Below, in pieces: positions 1-8,972 of a stretch of 64,000 nucleotides of DNA. How positions within the stretch are numbered: position 1 is the stretch's first letter; every line of letters begins with the position of its first letter. Position numbers and translations under genes: made by a program. The stretch lies in contig CAZTDN010000010.1 of the NCBI GenBank assembly GCA_964611895.1, forward strand, positions 1 to 64,000. The letters run 5' to 3'. The stretch is from JAIEOG01 sp964611895 (GTDB lineage Bacteria > Bdellovibrionota > FAC87 > UBA2466). The notes under the pieces are model-generated. The model ran no database searches, was not told the origin of the DNA, and worked only from the letters and a program-made list of their open reading frames with translations.

Positions 1-1205
1 ACAGCGGTAACTTTTGCTTCTGCTTTGAGCAGCTTCAAGAAAGGCTCGCGCTTGTCTAGGGCAGACAATGCGTACTTTTGAACAATCGAATAGGCATCGT
101 CTCGCGACATTCCACGGTCCACTAGAGCTAGGAGTACGCGTTGTGAGAAAATCACCCCTTGGAGAAGATCCAAGTTCTCTTGCATTTTTTCCGGGAAAAC
201 TTCCAGGTTTTTGAGCAGCCCGCTTAATCGCCCCAGCATGTAATCAGCAAGAATGTTCGCATCAGGGCCATTCACACGTTCTACTGACGAGTGGCTAATA
301 TCTCGCTCATGCCAGAGCGCGATATTTTCCATTGCTGGAAAGGCCATGGATCGTAGAAGCCGCCCCAGCCCGGTGAGGTTTTCGGCCGAAATCGGGTTGC
401 GCTTATGGGGCATTGCAGAGGAGCCCTTTTGTCCTTTACTGAAGCCTTCTCGCGCTTCGCCCACTTCGGTGCGTTGGAGGTGCCGCAGCTCTGTCGCGAT
501 CCCTTCGATGGTAGATCCCAGCAGTGCAAGAGCAGTGAAGTAGGACGCAAAGCGATCCCGTGCGATTACTTGAGTTGAAAGCGTGTCCACCCCTAAACCG
601 AGATTTGCACAGACGTGTTGTTCAATTTCTGGGGGAAGATGAGCATAGTTTCCCACCGCACCTGAAATTTTCCCCACGCTAATTTCGCACATGGCCGCAG
701 CCAGTCGATGGCGACTGCGCTTAAGAGCGTCATGCCAAAGCAGCCATTTGGTACCCATTGTCGTGGGTTCCGCATGGATGCCATGCGTGCGGCCCATCAT
801 GGGAATATGCTTTTCCTTGAGGGCGCGCTCTCGAGTGATTGCCAATACAGTGTCGAGTTCTTCCAGGAGAATATCGCCAGACTTGCGCATGCGATAGGCA
901 AAGGCGGTGTCTACTACATCGCTGCTTGTCATTCCTAGGTGGATCCAACGCCCGGCTTCGCCTACACGTTCTTGAACCACCGATACAAAAGCAGCCACAT
1001 CGTGTTTTGTTTCTTCTTCGCGTTCGAGAATAGCGTCGATATCGAAGCCGGCGCGCTCTTGAATGGTCCTGAGATCCGCCGCGGGAATTTTTCCGAGCTT
1101 CGCCCAGGCCTCACACGCGAGCACTTCGATGTCCAGCCAAGTTCTAAACTGCGATTCGAGCGACCAAATGGCCGCCATTCGAGGGCGTTGGTACCGTGCG
1201 ATCAC
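1..1205 (-). CDS. purB: Adenylosuccinate lyase (3' end outside window)
   Basis: Catalyses two fumarate-releasing steps of purine synthesis: SAICAR to AICAR and adenylosuccinate to AMP, in the cytosol. The reading frame runs without a stop from 1205 off the left edge (401 codons seen; the family is about 430, so roughly 30 C-terminal residues are missing). The fumarase/aspartase-superfamily signature SSAMPHKRNP lies near residue 265, and GRTHGIHAEP with the active-site His region near 135. The N-terminus reads IARYQRPRMAAIW, matching the family's IERYSRPEM start. This supports the GTG codon at 1205-1203, which overlaps the stop of the upstream secreted-protein gene as GTGA. It is thus the distal gene of a minus-strand operon. 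Confidence 0.95.
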   Translation of the reverse strand, partial: MIARYQRPRMAAIWSLESQFRTWLDIEVLACEAWAKLGKIPAADLRTIQERAGFDIDAILEREEETKHDVAAFVSVVQERVGEAGRWIHLGMTSSDVVDTAFAYRMRKSGDILLEELDTVLAITRERALKEKHIPMMGRTHGIHAEPTTMGTKWLLWHDALKRSRHRLAAAMCEISVGKISGAVGNYAHLPPEIEQHVCANLGLGVDTLSTQVIARDRFASYFTALALLGSTIEGIATELRHLQRTEVGEAREGFSKGQKGSSAMPHKRNPISAENLTGLGRLLRSMAFPAMENIALWHERDISHSSVERVNGPDANILADYMLGRLSGLLKNLEVFPEKMQENLDLLQGVIFSQRVLLALVDRGMSRDDAYSIVQKYALSALDKREPFLKLLKAEAKVTA

Positions 1206-2245
1206 GGGGCAGACTCCCAATCTCCCCTAGATTGCGCAAATACAAGTGTATCAATCAAAATACGTCGGCCCTGAGTGGCGATGTCCTTTAGCTTCATTGG
1301 AAACTGGGCCGCTGTGTAATAGCGCAAGTAGCCGTCAGGAGTGACATACCACGAACCCTGGACGTTCTTGAGCCAAGTCGTTTTGCCGCCTTTTTTAGCT
1401 CGACCACTTAATGTTGTGTCGGGAATGTTTTCTAATCCGACGATTTCAGTGTCAGCTTTGATGCGGGCATCCGCCTCCGTTTCGAACTTGAGGAAAAATG
1501 GATCTGTAGCTGTTTTGGGCTCGGTGTATTCCGCTTTTACGTAATACTGAAACCGAAACCACCCTAAACCAAAAGGGAGCGGGGGGCCTAGCACCCAGAG
1601 AAAGAGATTCAGCGGGCTCGCGGGGAATTTATCATCCGATAGAGCACTGAGATCTTTCTTGTTTGCTGCTCGAAACGCCAAGATATTCGCAAAACCATCC
1701 TTTGCCGTTTTCGGATAAGCGCTGGTTCTCAGCAGGGACTCACTGATTAGTTTAAACGCTTTGGACAGCACCGCCGGATCGTCCGAGGGGATCTGGCACG
1801 AACCATCGGAGATATACCAGTTCTCCGTCTTGCCGGCGCCAGCGTCTACGTCACGGGATTCCACTTCGTGAGTGGCACACTCACCGCATTTATCGATGAG
1901 CACTAACATCTTGTCCCGCAGCGCGATCAAGGGGGCGTTCATCGCGTCGATTTTGTCGTTAATGCTCTTTAGAGTAGCGTCCTCTTTGCCATCAGTGGTC
2001 AAAACCCGCGTTGCCTTGAGATCTTCGACCTCTTTAAGCTTTTGTCGATAATCGGCCTTTGCCTTGGTTAAATCGCTTTGGCAGGCTGCATCCTTGGCAC
2101 GATTCTCGAAGAATTCTCTTACTGTTTTGCCATCTTGAATCAGGGCAGGGTCAATCTCGGGTGCGGGAATGCTGGGTCTGGAACCAGATTTTGCGAAAAG
2201 CGGAAAGGAAATAGCTAGAACCGTTAAAGAAACCAGCTTTATCAT
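1202..2245 (-). CDS. Secreted protein of unknown function
   Basis: A 347-residue protein with an N-terminal signal peptide (MIKLVSLTVLAISFPLFA, probable cleavage after FAKS/G). Residues about 40-115 are charged and heptad-rich, probably coiled coil. Cysteines follow near 48 and 120-123 (CGECATHE) and at 141, suggesting disulfides in the periplasm. A hydrophobic Pro/Gly-rich stretch (WVLGPPLPFGLGWF) lies near residue 215. The C-terminal part has several aromatic motifs (SWYVTPDGYLRYY). I do not recognise the family. The gene lies 49 bases downstream of the large lipoprotein gene and overlaps purB by 4 bases, so co-transcription with purB is likely. Confidence 0.75.
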   Translation of the reverse strand: MIKLVSLTVLAISFPLFAKSGSRPSIPAPEIDPALIQDGKTVREFFENRAKDAACQSDLTKAKADYRQKLKEVEDLKATRVLTTDGKEDATLKSINDKIDAMNAPLIALRDKMLVLIDKCGECATHEVESRDVDAGAGKTENWYISDGSCQIPSDDPAVLSKAFKLISESLLRTSAYPKTAKDGFANILAFRAANKKDLSALSDDKFPASPLNLFLWVLGPPLPFGLGWFRFQYYVKAEYTEPKTATDPFFLKFETEADARIKADTEIVGLENIPDTTLSGRAKKGGKTTWLKNVQGSWYVTPDGYLRYYTAAQFPMKLKDIATQGRRILIDTLVFAQSRGDWESAP

Positions 2246-2294
2246 GGCGCCTCACTATGTGTTCAGACTACTGTTCGACCGGAAGAATACCCTT

Positions 2295-4940
2295 CTACCC
2301 TCGACTGAACAAACTCTCAAGAGTATCTAAGAAAGCTTCCCATTCACCGCTGCGTTCCCACTCCTGCAGTAGCTGCGCAATGGCTTGAATGCGGTCGTTT
2401 TTCACCAGGCCCATTAACCTAAAAACGCCTGCGAGGGAACCGTCTTTGGAGTAGTGGCGCAAGGTTTCCAGCCACTGGTGGGATTCGGTACTTGAAGCCA
2501 GCGGCGCGAAGGCCTGCCAAACTTCTCGAAAGGCTCCCTGCTTTACGAACTGCACAATCCACTCGCGCTCGGCGGGAGTCAGATCGGTTCTGGCAAGGGA
2601 TTGGTTTCCTTGGAGATTGTCCAGAAGTGCGCTCATCCCTTCAGGGCTTCCCCGCAGCACCTCTTGTATAAAGTCCCAGTGCAGTTCGCTACCCTTGATA
2701 CCCTTATCTAGCCGAAGCAAATCTTGGACAAAATCAGCCAGGGGGCGATAGCGAGACGGTTGAATTTCCGAAATAAGGCGCAGAATTCCCGAAGCGTTCC
2801 CGGTGGATAACCAGGTATGCGCTGAAGGGAATCGTGGGTAAATCTTTCCATCAGCCCCTAAATCCATCGCAAAAAGCCCCGAACCGGCCAAAAACCCGAG
2901 ACCCTCGGAAAGCGCTCGCCACTCCCTTGGCCCCGATTCGCGCACGACCTCGAGATAGGCCTCAAAGGGGGAAAGCACCCCGGCGGTTCCCGCGGAGTCC
3001 AACTTGGCCAGGGCTCCTAAGGAGTTCAAAATGCGTGATACTCGATCCTGCAACGGAGGGCTGGACTGGAACAGATTCAGGAGCATTTCGTGGCCGCCAC
3101 TCCCCGAAGCATCGTCAGTCCCCGATGGGAGAACTTCTTTGAGAACCCGCCAGGTTCCGACGTCCAGAGACGATAGTCCACGGTGCGAGGAGAGTAGAAG
3201 GTTGTCTGTTTCCAGATTTTCTAAAAGGGTTTTACCCCCCGATTGTTTTCGGGTGAGGTAGGCAATCCCCGCTCGAGCCAATGCGGAACCGTCCGCATAG
3301 CCCCGGGCTTCATCGATAGCTTCGATGGCACTCACGATCGCTTTTCTCAGGGGCACAGAGTCGACGCTGGGAATGGAGTACTTAAACTTTCCGAGGCCTG
3401 CTGGGCTTCTTGTTTTGAGGGCATCCGAAAATTCTTCCAACCCAAAGTCTTTGAGCTCTTGCAGGCGGTTGGAGGCAAAAACCCACTCATGGGTTACCGG
3501 ATCTTCAGCGACAAACGCGAATGTCGACTCGGGCGTACTTACCGGCAAATCCAGCAAGGCTCTGGTGAAGTCTTTTTCAGGCAATGCTTGGATGGCCACC
3601 GCGTTTTCTTGCAACGTCTTCCGAAGCCATTCGCCCAAGACATAGCTGTTGAGGTAAAGCGGCAAGTTAAAGGTCAGGTAATCCTCTGCATCCGAGTCGC
3701 GAGGTGCCCCGATCAGATTTTCGTGAGCTGTTCGAGCCGCTTTAAATAACTCAAAAAAAGCTTTGGTCTGATCAGCGCTGGGGGCTGTCTGAGTTAACGC
3801 CAACCAAGAAACGCGCGTCAACCCACCGGCTGTGGGGTTTTCGAGCGCTGGAATCAAAAAAGCGGAAACGGTTCGAGGAAGAAATGGGACATAGGGAGTG
3901 AGACGCAACGGGACGTTCGGCTGCAGTAACGAGCCCATTTCTTTTGCAATGTCAGGGTCCGAGAGCAGCTTTTCCTGGACAGCGGTAAAAAGTCCATCCG
4001 AAGGCCCTTCTAGCGCCAGAACGAGGTCCATCAAAGAGTCAAATCCAGTGAGTGGTTTGCCGCTCTGGGGTGGTTGCGCGTTTTTGAATAGCGGTTCGTG
4101 GATGAGGCTCGTTAAGCCAGACCCCATGCCGTCAAAAGCTTTTCCCCCGTGACGGGTATTTACCAAACGCAGGGCCTGCAAAAGTCCCACGACGGGCCAG
4201 GAGTCCGTGAGCGAGTCACTTAGGTGAATCCAACGCTCTTTCAGCCCTGGAATCGCCGTAAAGCGTGTCATGTCCGCCACCGCAAGCTCGGACCAGTGTT
4301 CCTGGATCGCAGGGGCATCGGCTAACTTGGTCACCACGCCCACCGTTTCGGCAGAGGCAAGCTGAATCCCGTTAATTGTGGTCCCGTGCGAGGCGATTGG
4401 GCCCCAGGCTTTTTCGAATTCCTCGTGAAGTTCTTCTAAAGACTCGTCCAGAGAGGGCGAGAGAATCCCAATATCTCTTTCGACCACGTCTAAAAAATGC
4501 GGCGAATTCACCACGGTCCGAAACAGGTGGGACAAGGCGGCGCGGTTTGGTTGGGACTCCAGCGCTCGACTCGCTTCTCTGGCCTGCGAAAAAGCGTTAC
4601 GTCGGACTCGTTCGCGCAAAATGGCGACTAATCCGGTGGAGTCTTGCGCAGTTTGGTAGAGGTACCGGGTGATAAGGTGTCCCAGACGATTGAGCTGTGC
4701 GTCTGATTGAGAATCCATCCAGGGCGCTAAGCTTTGGATTTGGCCATTCTCGTTAAGCGCTTCGAATATCTGGCGAATGTCGTTTGCCTCAATCGAATCG
4801 TCCAGGATGACCCGGTCGACTTTGCGGGCCGGGTGTCCGAGCAGGTCCGGCATTGGGGGCGGTTCCGTGCAGGAGGCTAGTCCAAGACAAAACCCCAGGC
4901 CGACAAACGCAGATCGAGAATGGAAAAAATGGGTGTTCAC
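2295..4940 (-). CDS. Large lipoprotein, unknown function
   Basis: An 881-residue protein starting at GTG 4940, with a type II signal peptide ending in the lipobox LASC (Cys about residue 24), so it is predicted to be lipid-anchored. The rest is almost entirely alpha-helical in appearance: many short amphipathic Leu/Ala-rich helices separated by Pro/Gly turns, as in a helical-repeat solenoid. After the anchor there are no cysteines and no enzyme motif I can identify. It is followed by the secreted orphan at 1202-2245, 49 bases downstream, and lies 31 bases downstream of the patatin-like lipoprotein gene. The three may form one envelope-directed operon with tlyA upstream. No Shine-Dalgarno is obvious before the GTG. 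Confidence 0.75.
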   Translation of the reverse strand: MNTHFFHSRSAFVGLGFCLGLASCTEPPPMPDLLGHPARKVDRVILDDSIEANDIRQIFEALNENGQIQSLAPWMDSQSDAQLNRLGHLITRYLYQTAQDSTGLVAILRERVRRNAFSQAREASRALESQPNRAALSHLFRTVVNSPHFLDVVERDIGILSPSLDESLEELHEEFEKAWGPIASHGTTINGIQLASAETVGVVTKLADAPAIQEHWSELAVADMTRFTAIPGLKERWIHLSDSLTDSWPVVGLLQALRLVNTRHGGKAFDGMGSGLTSLIHEPLFKNAQPPQSGKPLTGFDSLMDLVLALEGPSDGLFTAVQEKLLSDPDIAKEMGSLLQPNVPLRLTPYVPFLPRTVSAFLIPALENPTAGGLTRVSWLALTQTAPSADQTKAFFELFKAARTAHENLIGAPRDSDAEDYLTFNLPLYLNSYVLGEWLRKTLQENAVAIQALPEKDFTRALLDLPVSTPESTFAFVAEDPVTHEWVFASNRLQELKDFGLEEFSDALKTRSPAGLGKFKYSIPSVDSVPLRKAIVSAIEAIDEARGYADGSALARAGIAYLTRKQSGGKTLLENLETDNLLLSSHRGLSSLDVGTWRVLKEVLPSGTDDASGSGGHEMLLNLFQSSPPLQDRVSRILNSLGALAKLDSAGTAGVLSPFEAYLEVVRESGPREWRALSEGLGFLAGSGLFAMDLGADGKIYPRFPSAHTWLSTGNASGILRLISEIQPSRYRPLADFVQDLLRLDKGIKGSELHWDFIQEVLRGSPEGMSALLDNLQGNQSLARTDLTPAEREWIVQFVKQGAFREVWQAFAPLASSTESHQWLETLRHYSKDGSLAGVFRLMGLVKNDRIQAIAQLLQEWERSGEWEAFLDTLESLFSRG

Positions 4941-4971
4941 GGAAATGTTGTAGGAGACTCATCCACAAAGG

Positions 4972-5892
4972 TCAATTTGTGGAAGTAGACGCCGGGCCCC
5001 TCAGTTTCTGGATAAGTTTGCTTGCTTCGCGGTATCCCGCTGCATGGGCGGCTCGCTTTGCGGAGTAGTCTGTTGGGTCTCTTTTTAACTCGATTTGAGC
5101 GGTGAAAGGTGTGAGCCTGAAAGCATCGGCGATGCTCTTACGCAATTGTCCAGCAAACACACGTCGAATCAGCTCGTCGTCGCGTTTAGATGTGACGTGG
5201 TTCAAGTAGTCATCGTACATCGATACTGCCACCACCGCCTGAGAACCTCTTCGAAAGGCTTCGCGGACGTCGAGAGCGGAGATTCCCTCTATCCAACCCG
5301 TTCCTCGCTCGGGGTCGAACTTACGGTAGATTCCCGGCACCGCAATGGTACGTAACAAAGGCTCTTTCCATTCCCCGGATCCAAAAACGTCAGGTTCGCC
5401 CAGGTCGGTATTGATCGCCGCAATGACAACGGGAACTTTGCTCTGGTTCAGTAAGGTTTGTGGGAAAGACTGCAAAATGATCGACGGGAGTATGGTGCTA
5501 GGATCGAGCTCCTGCCGAAAGTCGATGCTCCCCATTCGATTAAAATCCTTTTTATCGAGCCGGCTAGCAAACCACTCCAAATCGTGGATGCTTTTCAAAA
5601 ACCCGTTGCCTAGAGCAAAAAGGGTGGGCCAACCAGAAGCCACGATCATTTCGATCTCAATCCCTTCCTCATAAAACTTTTTGATCAAGCCGACGGTAGC
5701 AAAGCTCGCCACACCAGCCCCACCCACCACCAAGGAAACCCGTTGAATTCGACCGGTGGGGGATGTCTGGGGCTGAGGAGATTGTTCTTCTTGTGCGCCG
5801 TTGATGGGCTCGGGCCCCATCTTGTGTTGGGGCGTTGTGCACGCCGTAATATAAAGCACGGCCAGGCAAAAAATAAATCTAGTTGTAAACAT
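4972..5892 (-). CDS. Patatin-like lipoprotein with degenerate catalytic residues
   Basis: A 306-residue lipoprotein. The start at ATG 5892 is chosen because it gives a proper signal peptide (MFTTRFIFCLAVLYITAC) with lipobox ITAC; a longer in-frame start upstream would bury it. The body resembles the patatin/RssA phospholipase fold: the oxyanion-type glycine motif VVGGAGVASFATVGLIKKFY, then the segment that normally carries GxSxG, here IVASGWPTLF. Near the C-terminus is the segment that normally carries the DG dyad, here WIEGISALD. Both nucleophile Ser and dyad Asp therefore look replaced (Gly and Glu), implying a non-catalytic homologue. The gene start overlaps the tlyA end by 14 bases. Fold assignment is moderate, loss of activity is inference. 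Confidence 0.7.
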   Translation of the reverse strand: MFTTRFIFCLAVLYITACTTPQHKMGPEPINGAQEEQSPQPQTSPTGRIQRVSLVVGGAGVASFATVGLIKKFYEEGIEIEMIVASGWPTLFALGNGFLKSIHDLEWFASRLDKKDFNRMGSIDFRQELDPSTILPSIILQSFPQTLLNQSKVPVVIAAINTDLGEPDVFGSGEWKEPLLRTIAVPGIYRKFDPERGTGWIEGISALDVREAFRRGSQAVVAVSMYDDYLNHVTSKRDDELIRRVFAGQLRKSIADAFRLTPFTAQIELKRDPTDYSAKRAAHAAGYREASKLIQKLRGPASTSTN

Positions 5893-6640
5893 AGTGCAGG
5901 AGGATCTCCGTGTTGCCGCTCTTTTTTCCGGACAGAGGGCAGAGTTCAGGTTGGTTTTTGCGCATAAATCCATGTGCGATCATAAATGAATCAAATGCAC
6001 TCAGAGATTGAGTGGTCGCTTCGGGGTTTCTGACGACACCGCCCTTTCCCAGGTTTTCAGGGCCGACTTCGAATTGGGGCTTGAATAAAAGTACCCAGTC
6101 TTTGGCATTTGCGGCTGCGATTTTTACCGCCGGGACAAGAGTCTTGAGCGAAATAAAGGACGCATCCATACAAACAAAGTCAATTGCGGACGCGTCCTGA
6201 TGAGCCGCTGCCAAAGTAGCTAAGGTGAGGTACCGCGCATTCACTTTTTCTAGAACAGTCACCTGCGTTTGATTGCGCAGTTTTTGATCGAGCTGTCCGT
6301 GACCCACATCGACAGCAAATACCCGACGAGCGCCGTGCTGCAGAAGACAGTCGGTAAAACCACCTGTAGACGCACCCACATCTAAGCAAAGCCGGTCTTT
6401 TACGCAAACCTGGAACTTTTGAAGGGCGTGCTCCAGTTTGAACCCACCACGACTTACGTAGCGGGGGGCGCGCGAACGCAGTTCTATCGGGAGATCGAGC
6501 TGGAATTTCGCTCCGGGTTTTTCGAGACGATTGGCCCCCAGCCAGACTTCTCCAGCTAAAATGCAGCGCTGAGCCTGTTCTTTGGAAGCGCAAAGCCCCC
6601 GCTGCGTAAGCAGGGTATCCAGTCGTTCTTTCTGAAGCAT
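5879..6640 (-). CDS. tlyA: TlyA-family rRNA 2'-O-methyltransferase / putative hemolysin A
   Basis: 253 residues, the usual TlyA length. Residues 1-60 form an S4 RNA-binding domain (RLDTLLTQRGLCASKEQA, ILAGEVWL). PRYVSRGGFKLEHAL then leads into an FtsJ-like Rossmann methyltransferase whose SAM motif is CLDVGASTGGFTDCLL near residue 90. In mycobacteria TlyA methylates 16S and 23S rRNA 2'-OH groups, and other family members are annotated as hemolysins. The gene is the first of the minus-strand group and is divergent from the sensor gene at 6710. The start at ATG 6640 fits the S4 domain boundary. Confidence 0.9.
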   Translation of the reverse strand: MLQKERLDTLLTQRGLCASKEQAQRCILAGEVWLGANRLEKPGAKFQLDLPIELRSRAPRYVSRGGFKLEHALQKFQVCVKDRLCLDVGASTGGFTDCLLQHGARRVFAVDVGHGQLDQKLRNQTQVTVLEKVNARYLTLATLAAAHQDASAIDFVCMDASFISLKTLVPAVKIAAANAKDWVLLFKPQFEVGPENLGKGGVVRNPEATTQSLSAFDSFMIAHGFMRKNQPELCPLSGKKSGNTEILLHYVYN

Positions 6641-6709
6641 GCGGGGCGGACTTTACCCCAAATCAAGGCTGATTGGTACTTTGCAAGGGTTGGTGGTAGC
6701 TTGCGCCCA

Positions 6710-7768
6710 ATGAAGGCACCGGCTCTGGAATCTTTTCGCCGCACGGTTTTTCAGCCGTGGCTTCCTGTTTTAGTGGCTGGCCCCTTGCTGCTCGCTGTAA
6801 TCAGCCTGGTGACTTACCATTGGCAAACTCAGCGGAAAGATTACGAAAACCTCGCCGATCAGTTCATTCAACGCCAAAACCGGGTTTTGGCCCACGATGC
6901 ACTTCGCGTATCTGAGGCGGTCGCCGATCTCTTGGTTCGGGCCGCTGGAGACGTTAAATTGCTCTCAGTTGCTGCCACCAACAAAGAGCAAGTGGGTCAG
7001 TTTTTTGCTCATCTAAGTGGTTACAATCGTCTTGCGGTCTTGGGGAACAAAGAGCTTTGGGTTGCGGAAACGGGCAAGCCAGGGGTAGCCAGCCTGTCAC
7101 TGGAACGGTGTTTGCCGGCGCAGCTATGCGATCGCGCGAGTCTTGAACAAGGACTCCGGCTGCCTGTCGGCAAAGTCTGGGTAGGCAAAAGCCTGCGTTG
7201 GTACACGCCTCAATCAGATGCTATGGCTCCGGACAATGGCACTCTCAGCGTCGTCTATCGTACGGCGCGGGCGGTATACCTGCTTGGAGTAGATTTTAAA
7301 GCGTTTCAGAAAATAGCGCGCATTCCGACTTTTCCTTATCAAGACCGAGAAGACCTCCGACAGGCCTACGAAGCTGGCAATTATATCTACGTCTTGGATG
7401 CAGATTCGGATTTGCTCTACCACCCGAGACGCTGGCACATCTTGGGCATGGACAGGGCAACTGGGCGCCCCATGGCCCCCATGGAAACCGACGCGGATGC
7501 GGGCATAAAGCCCCTAAACTTTCGCGCGTACCGTGAAGGAAAGCTCCGGCCCTATTTCGACCGACTCTTCGCGAGAGCATTCAAAGGATCTGGGGTGGAT
7601 GTATTTCAAGCTACCAACCTCAGCGGTGTGGTACGGGTGATTTCGGTCGCGCCGGTGCTTTTGCCTGCAACTCTTTTTGAACAAGCCGGGCCTTTCGGGT
7701 ATGTGGGGGTGGGATGTGCCGTGGAGCACTTTCAAGAGCCACAGGAGCGGTTGGTTCCTTACTATTAG
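6710..7768 (+). CDS. Membrane-anchored Cache-like sensor protein without output domain
   Basis: A 352-residue protein with one strong N-terminal membrane helix (LPVLVAGPLLLAVISLVTYH, about residues 17-36). A periplasmic region of about 310 residues follows. The pattern (helical linker QRNRVLAHDALRVSEAV, then a mixed alpha/beta region with YIYVLDADSDLLYHP) resembles the double-Cache extracellular sensor of kinases, cyclases and chemoreceptors. The chain ends at VPYY with no second membrane helix, HAMP, kinase or GGDEF part, so it is an orphan sensor or binding module. ATG 6710 is preferred over an in-frame TTG at 6701. A coiled-coil lipoprotein gene starts 19 bases after the stop. Confidence 0.65.
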   Translation: MKAPALESFRRTVFQPWLPVLVAGPLLLAVISLVTYHWQTQRKDYENLADQFIQRQNRVLAHDALRVSEAVADLLVRAAGDVKLLSVAATNKEQVGQFFAHLSGYNRLAVLGNKELWVAETGKPGVASLSLERCLPAQLCDRASLEQGLRLPVGKVWVGKSLRWYTPQSDAMAPDNGTLSVVYRTARAVYLLGVDFKAFQKIARIPTFPYQDREDLRQAYEAGNYIYVLDADSDLLYHPRRWHILGMDRATGRPMAPMETDADAGIKPLNFRAYREGKLRPYFDRLFARAFKGSGVDVFQATNLSGVVRVISVAPVLLPATLFEQAGPFGYVGVGCAVEHFQEPQERLVPYY

Positions 7769-7787
7769 CAACCGCCACGCGAGGGGA

Positions 7788-8972
7788 ATGGAGTTGAGAA
7801 AAGCCGTTTGGATTTTGGTGCTTTTGCTCTGGGTCGCAGGCTGCGGAAAGCCCGTTGAGCCCCAGGCGCCTTCTCAGCGCGGAGAGGTAGTGGGTTCGAT
7901 TGAAGTTCCTCCCGGCTTGAAGAATTCGCGCTTGGTATCGGCAGGCTGCGTGCAAGTCGTCAAAAAGAACCAGGGCATGTGGGCGGAGTTTTCGCACAGC
8001 GATTGTCCAGAGCCACGGGAGACGCTTCTTCCGGCCGAGAGCACGGTTTTTGAGCTGCTGGCTGTGCAAAAACCGGGAGAAAATCTCCTCGAGCTCAAAA
8101 TGCACGAAAATGTGATCGGTTTTGCAAATGGTGTGGGCGAGAGTGGCGGCGATTTTTCTGTTTGGAACCTCGTGCACCTTTGTCAAATTTCCGATCCTGA
8201 CCAACCTGCGGTCTTACATTTTAGCGAGCTTTGCGAAGTCGTTTTTGAAACTCTGAACGAAAATCAAATGGGCCGCTATCGCCAGCTGCAGCTCAGGTCG
8301 TTGGAGCAAGTGGCTAAGAGCAAAATTCATGAGATTGAGCGATTAAAAAGCAAAGACGTCGCGACAATGAAGCGCTTTGCATTTTTGGAGCGTGAACTGG
8401 AGCTGGGGCGCAAAGAACTGGATAGGGCGCGGCGAGAGCGCCAACTAGTGCGTGAAGCGCTGGCCGATGCACAACGAGGGGTGCGTGACTCCATTGCTTC
8501 CAATTTTACCGTCAATCGTTTGCTGGAAAGGCAAAAGCTCGAAGTCGAACTCAAAGAAGCGGTAAAGGATGCAAAGTTTTACGAAGTTTCTATTCGATTG
8601 GCGGGGTTGGAAAAAGAGCGCGCAGCCTTGCTTAGGAAGTCTCTAGACAATTCTGAACTCGCAAAAAGCCGAGAGGAAGGTATCCGAAAGCAGCTGCAGG
8701 CCCTGCGTGAGCAAGGTGGCGTGGACTCGGAAGAGGGCAAAAAGTTACAAGCTGTTTTTGATCAGAACCACGCACTGATTCTCTCTGAAGCTGAACGCAG
8801 AAAAGTGGAAGAGTCACTAACGTTCTCTACAGCCGAAGCCGAACGGGTGAAGGATTTGATTGATCGAGCTGCCAAAGTAAACCGGCTGATTATCGACAAA
8901 AAGGACGAGTTAGATAGCTTTGACCGTCAGCCGCCGCCCGCCAGTGGAAAACTACCTACTGCAAACCGGTAG
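7788..8972 (+). CDS. Coiled-coil lipoprotein of unknown function
   Basis: A 394-residue lipoprotein. ATG 7788 follows GAGGGGA and gives a signal peptide with lipobox VAGC (MELRKAVWILVLLLWVAGC). Residues about 30-150 form a small globular part with four cysteines. From about residue 165 to 370 the chain is highly charged and heptad-like (ERELELGRKELDRARRERQ), a long coiled coil, ending in a Pro-rich tail. Such architecture suits a periplasmic scaffold or a partner of the membrane sensor encoded immediately upstream. No enzymatic motif is seen. The 3' end overlaps the convergent dxs gene by 17 bases. Confidence 0.72.
   Translation: MELRKAVWILVLLLWVAGCGKPVEPQAPSQRGEVVGSIEVPPGLKNSRLVSAGCVQVVKKNQGMWAEFSHSDCPEPRETLLPAESTVFELLAVQKPGENLLELKMHENVIGFANGVGESGGDFSVWNLVHLCQISDPDQPAVLHFSELCEVVFETLNENQMGRYRQLQLRSLEQVAKSKIHEIERLKSKDVATMKRFAFLERELELGRKELDRARRERQLVREALADAQRGVRDSIASNFTVNRLLERQKLEVELKEAVKDAKFYEVSIRLAGLEKERAALLRKSLDNSELAKSREEGIRKQLQALREQGGVDSEEGKKLQAVFDQNHALILSEAERRKVEESLTFSTAEAERVKDLIDRAAKVNRLIIDKKDELDSFDRQPPPASGKLPTANR

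Noticed and set aside
5893..5973. Longer 5' start for the patatin-like lipoprotein
   Set aside because: It would add 27 polar residues before a perfect lipoprotein signal and lies wholly within tlyA.
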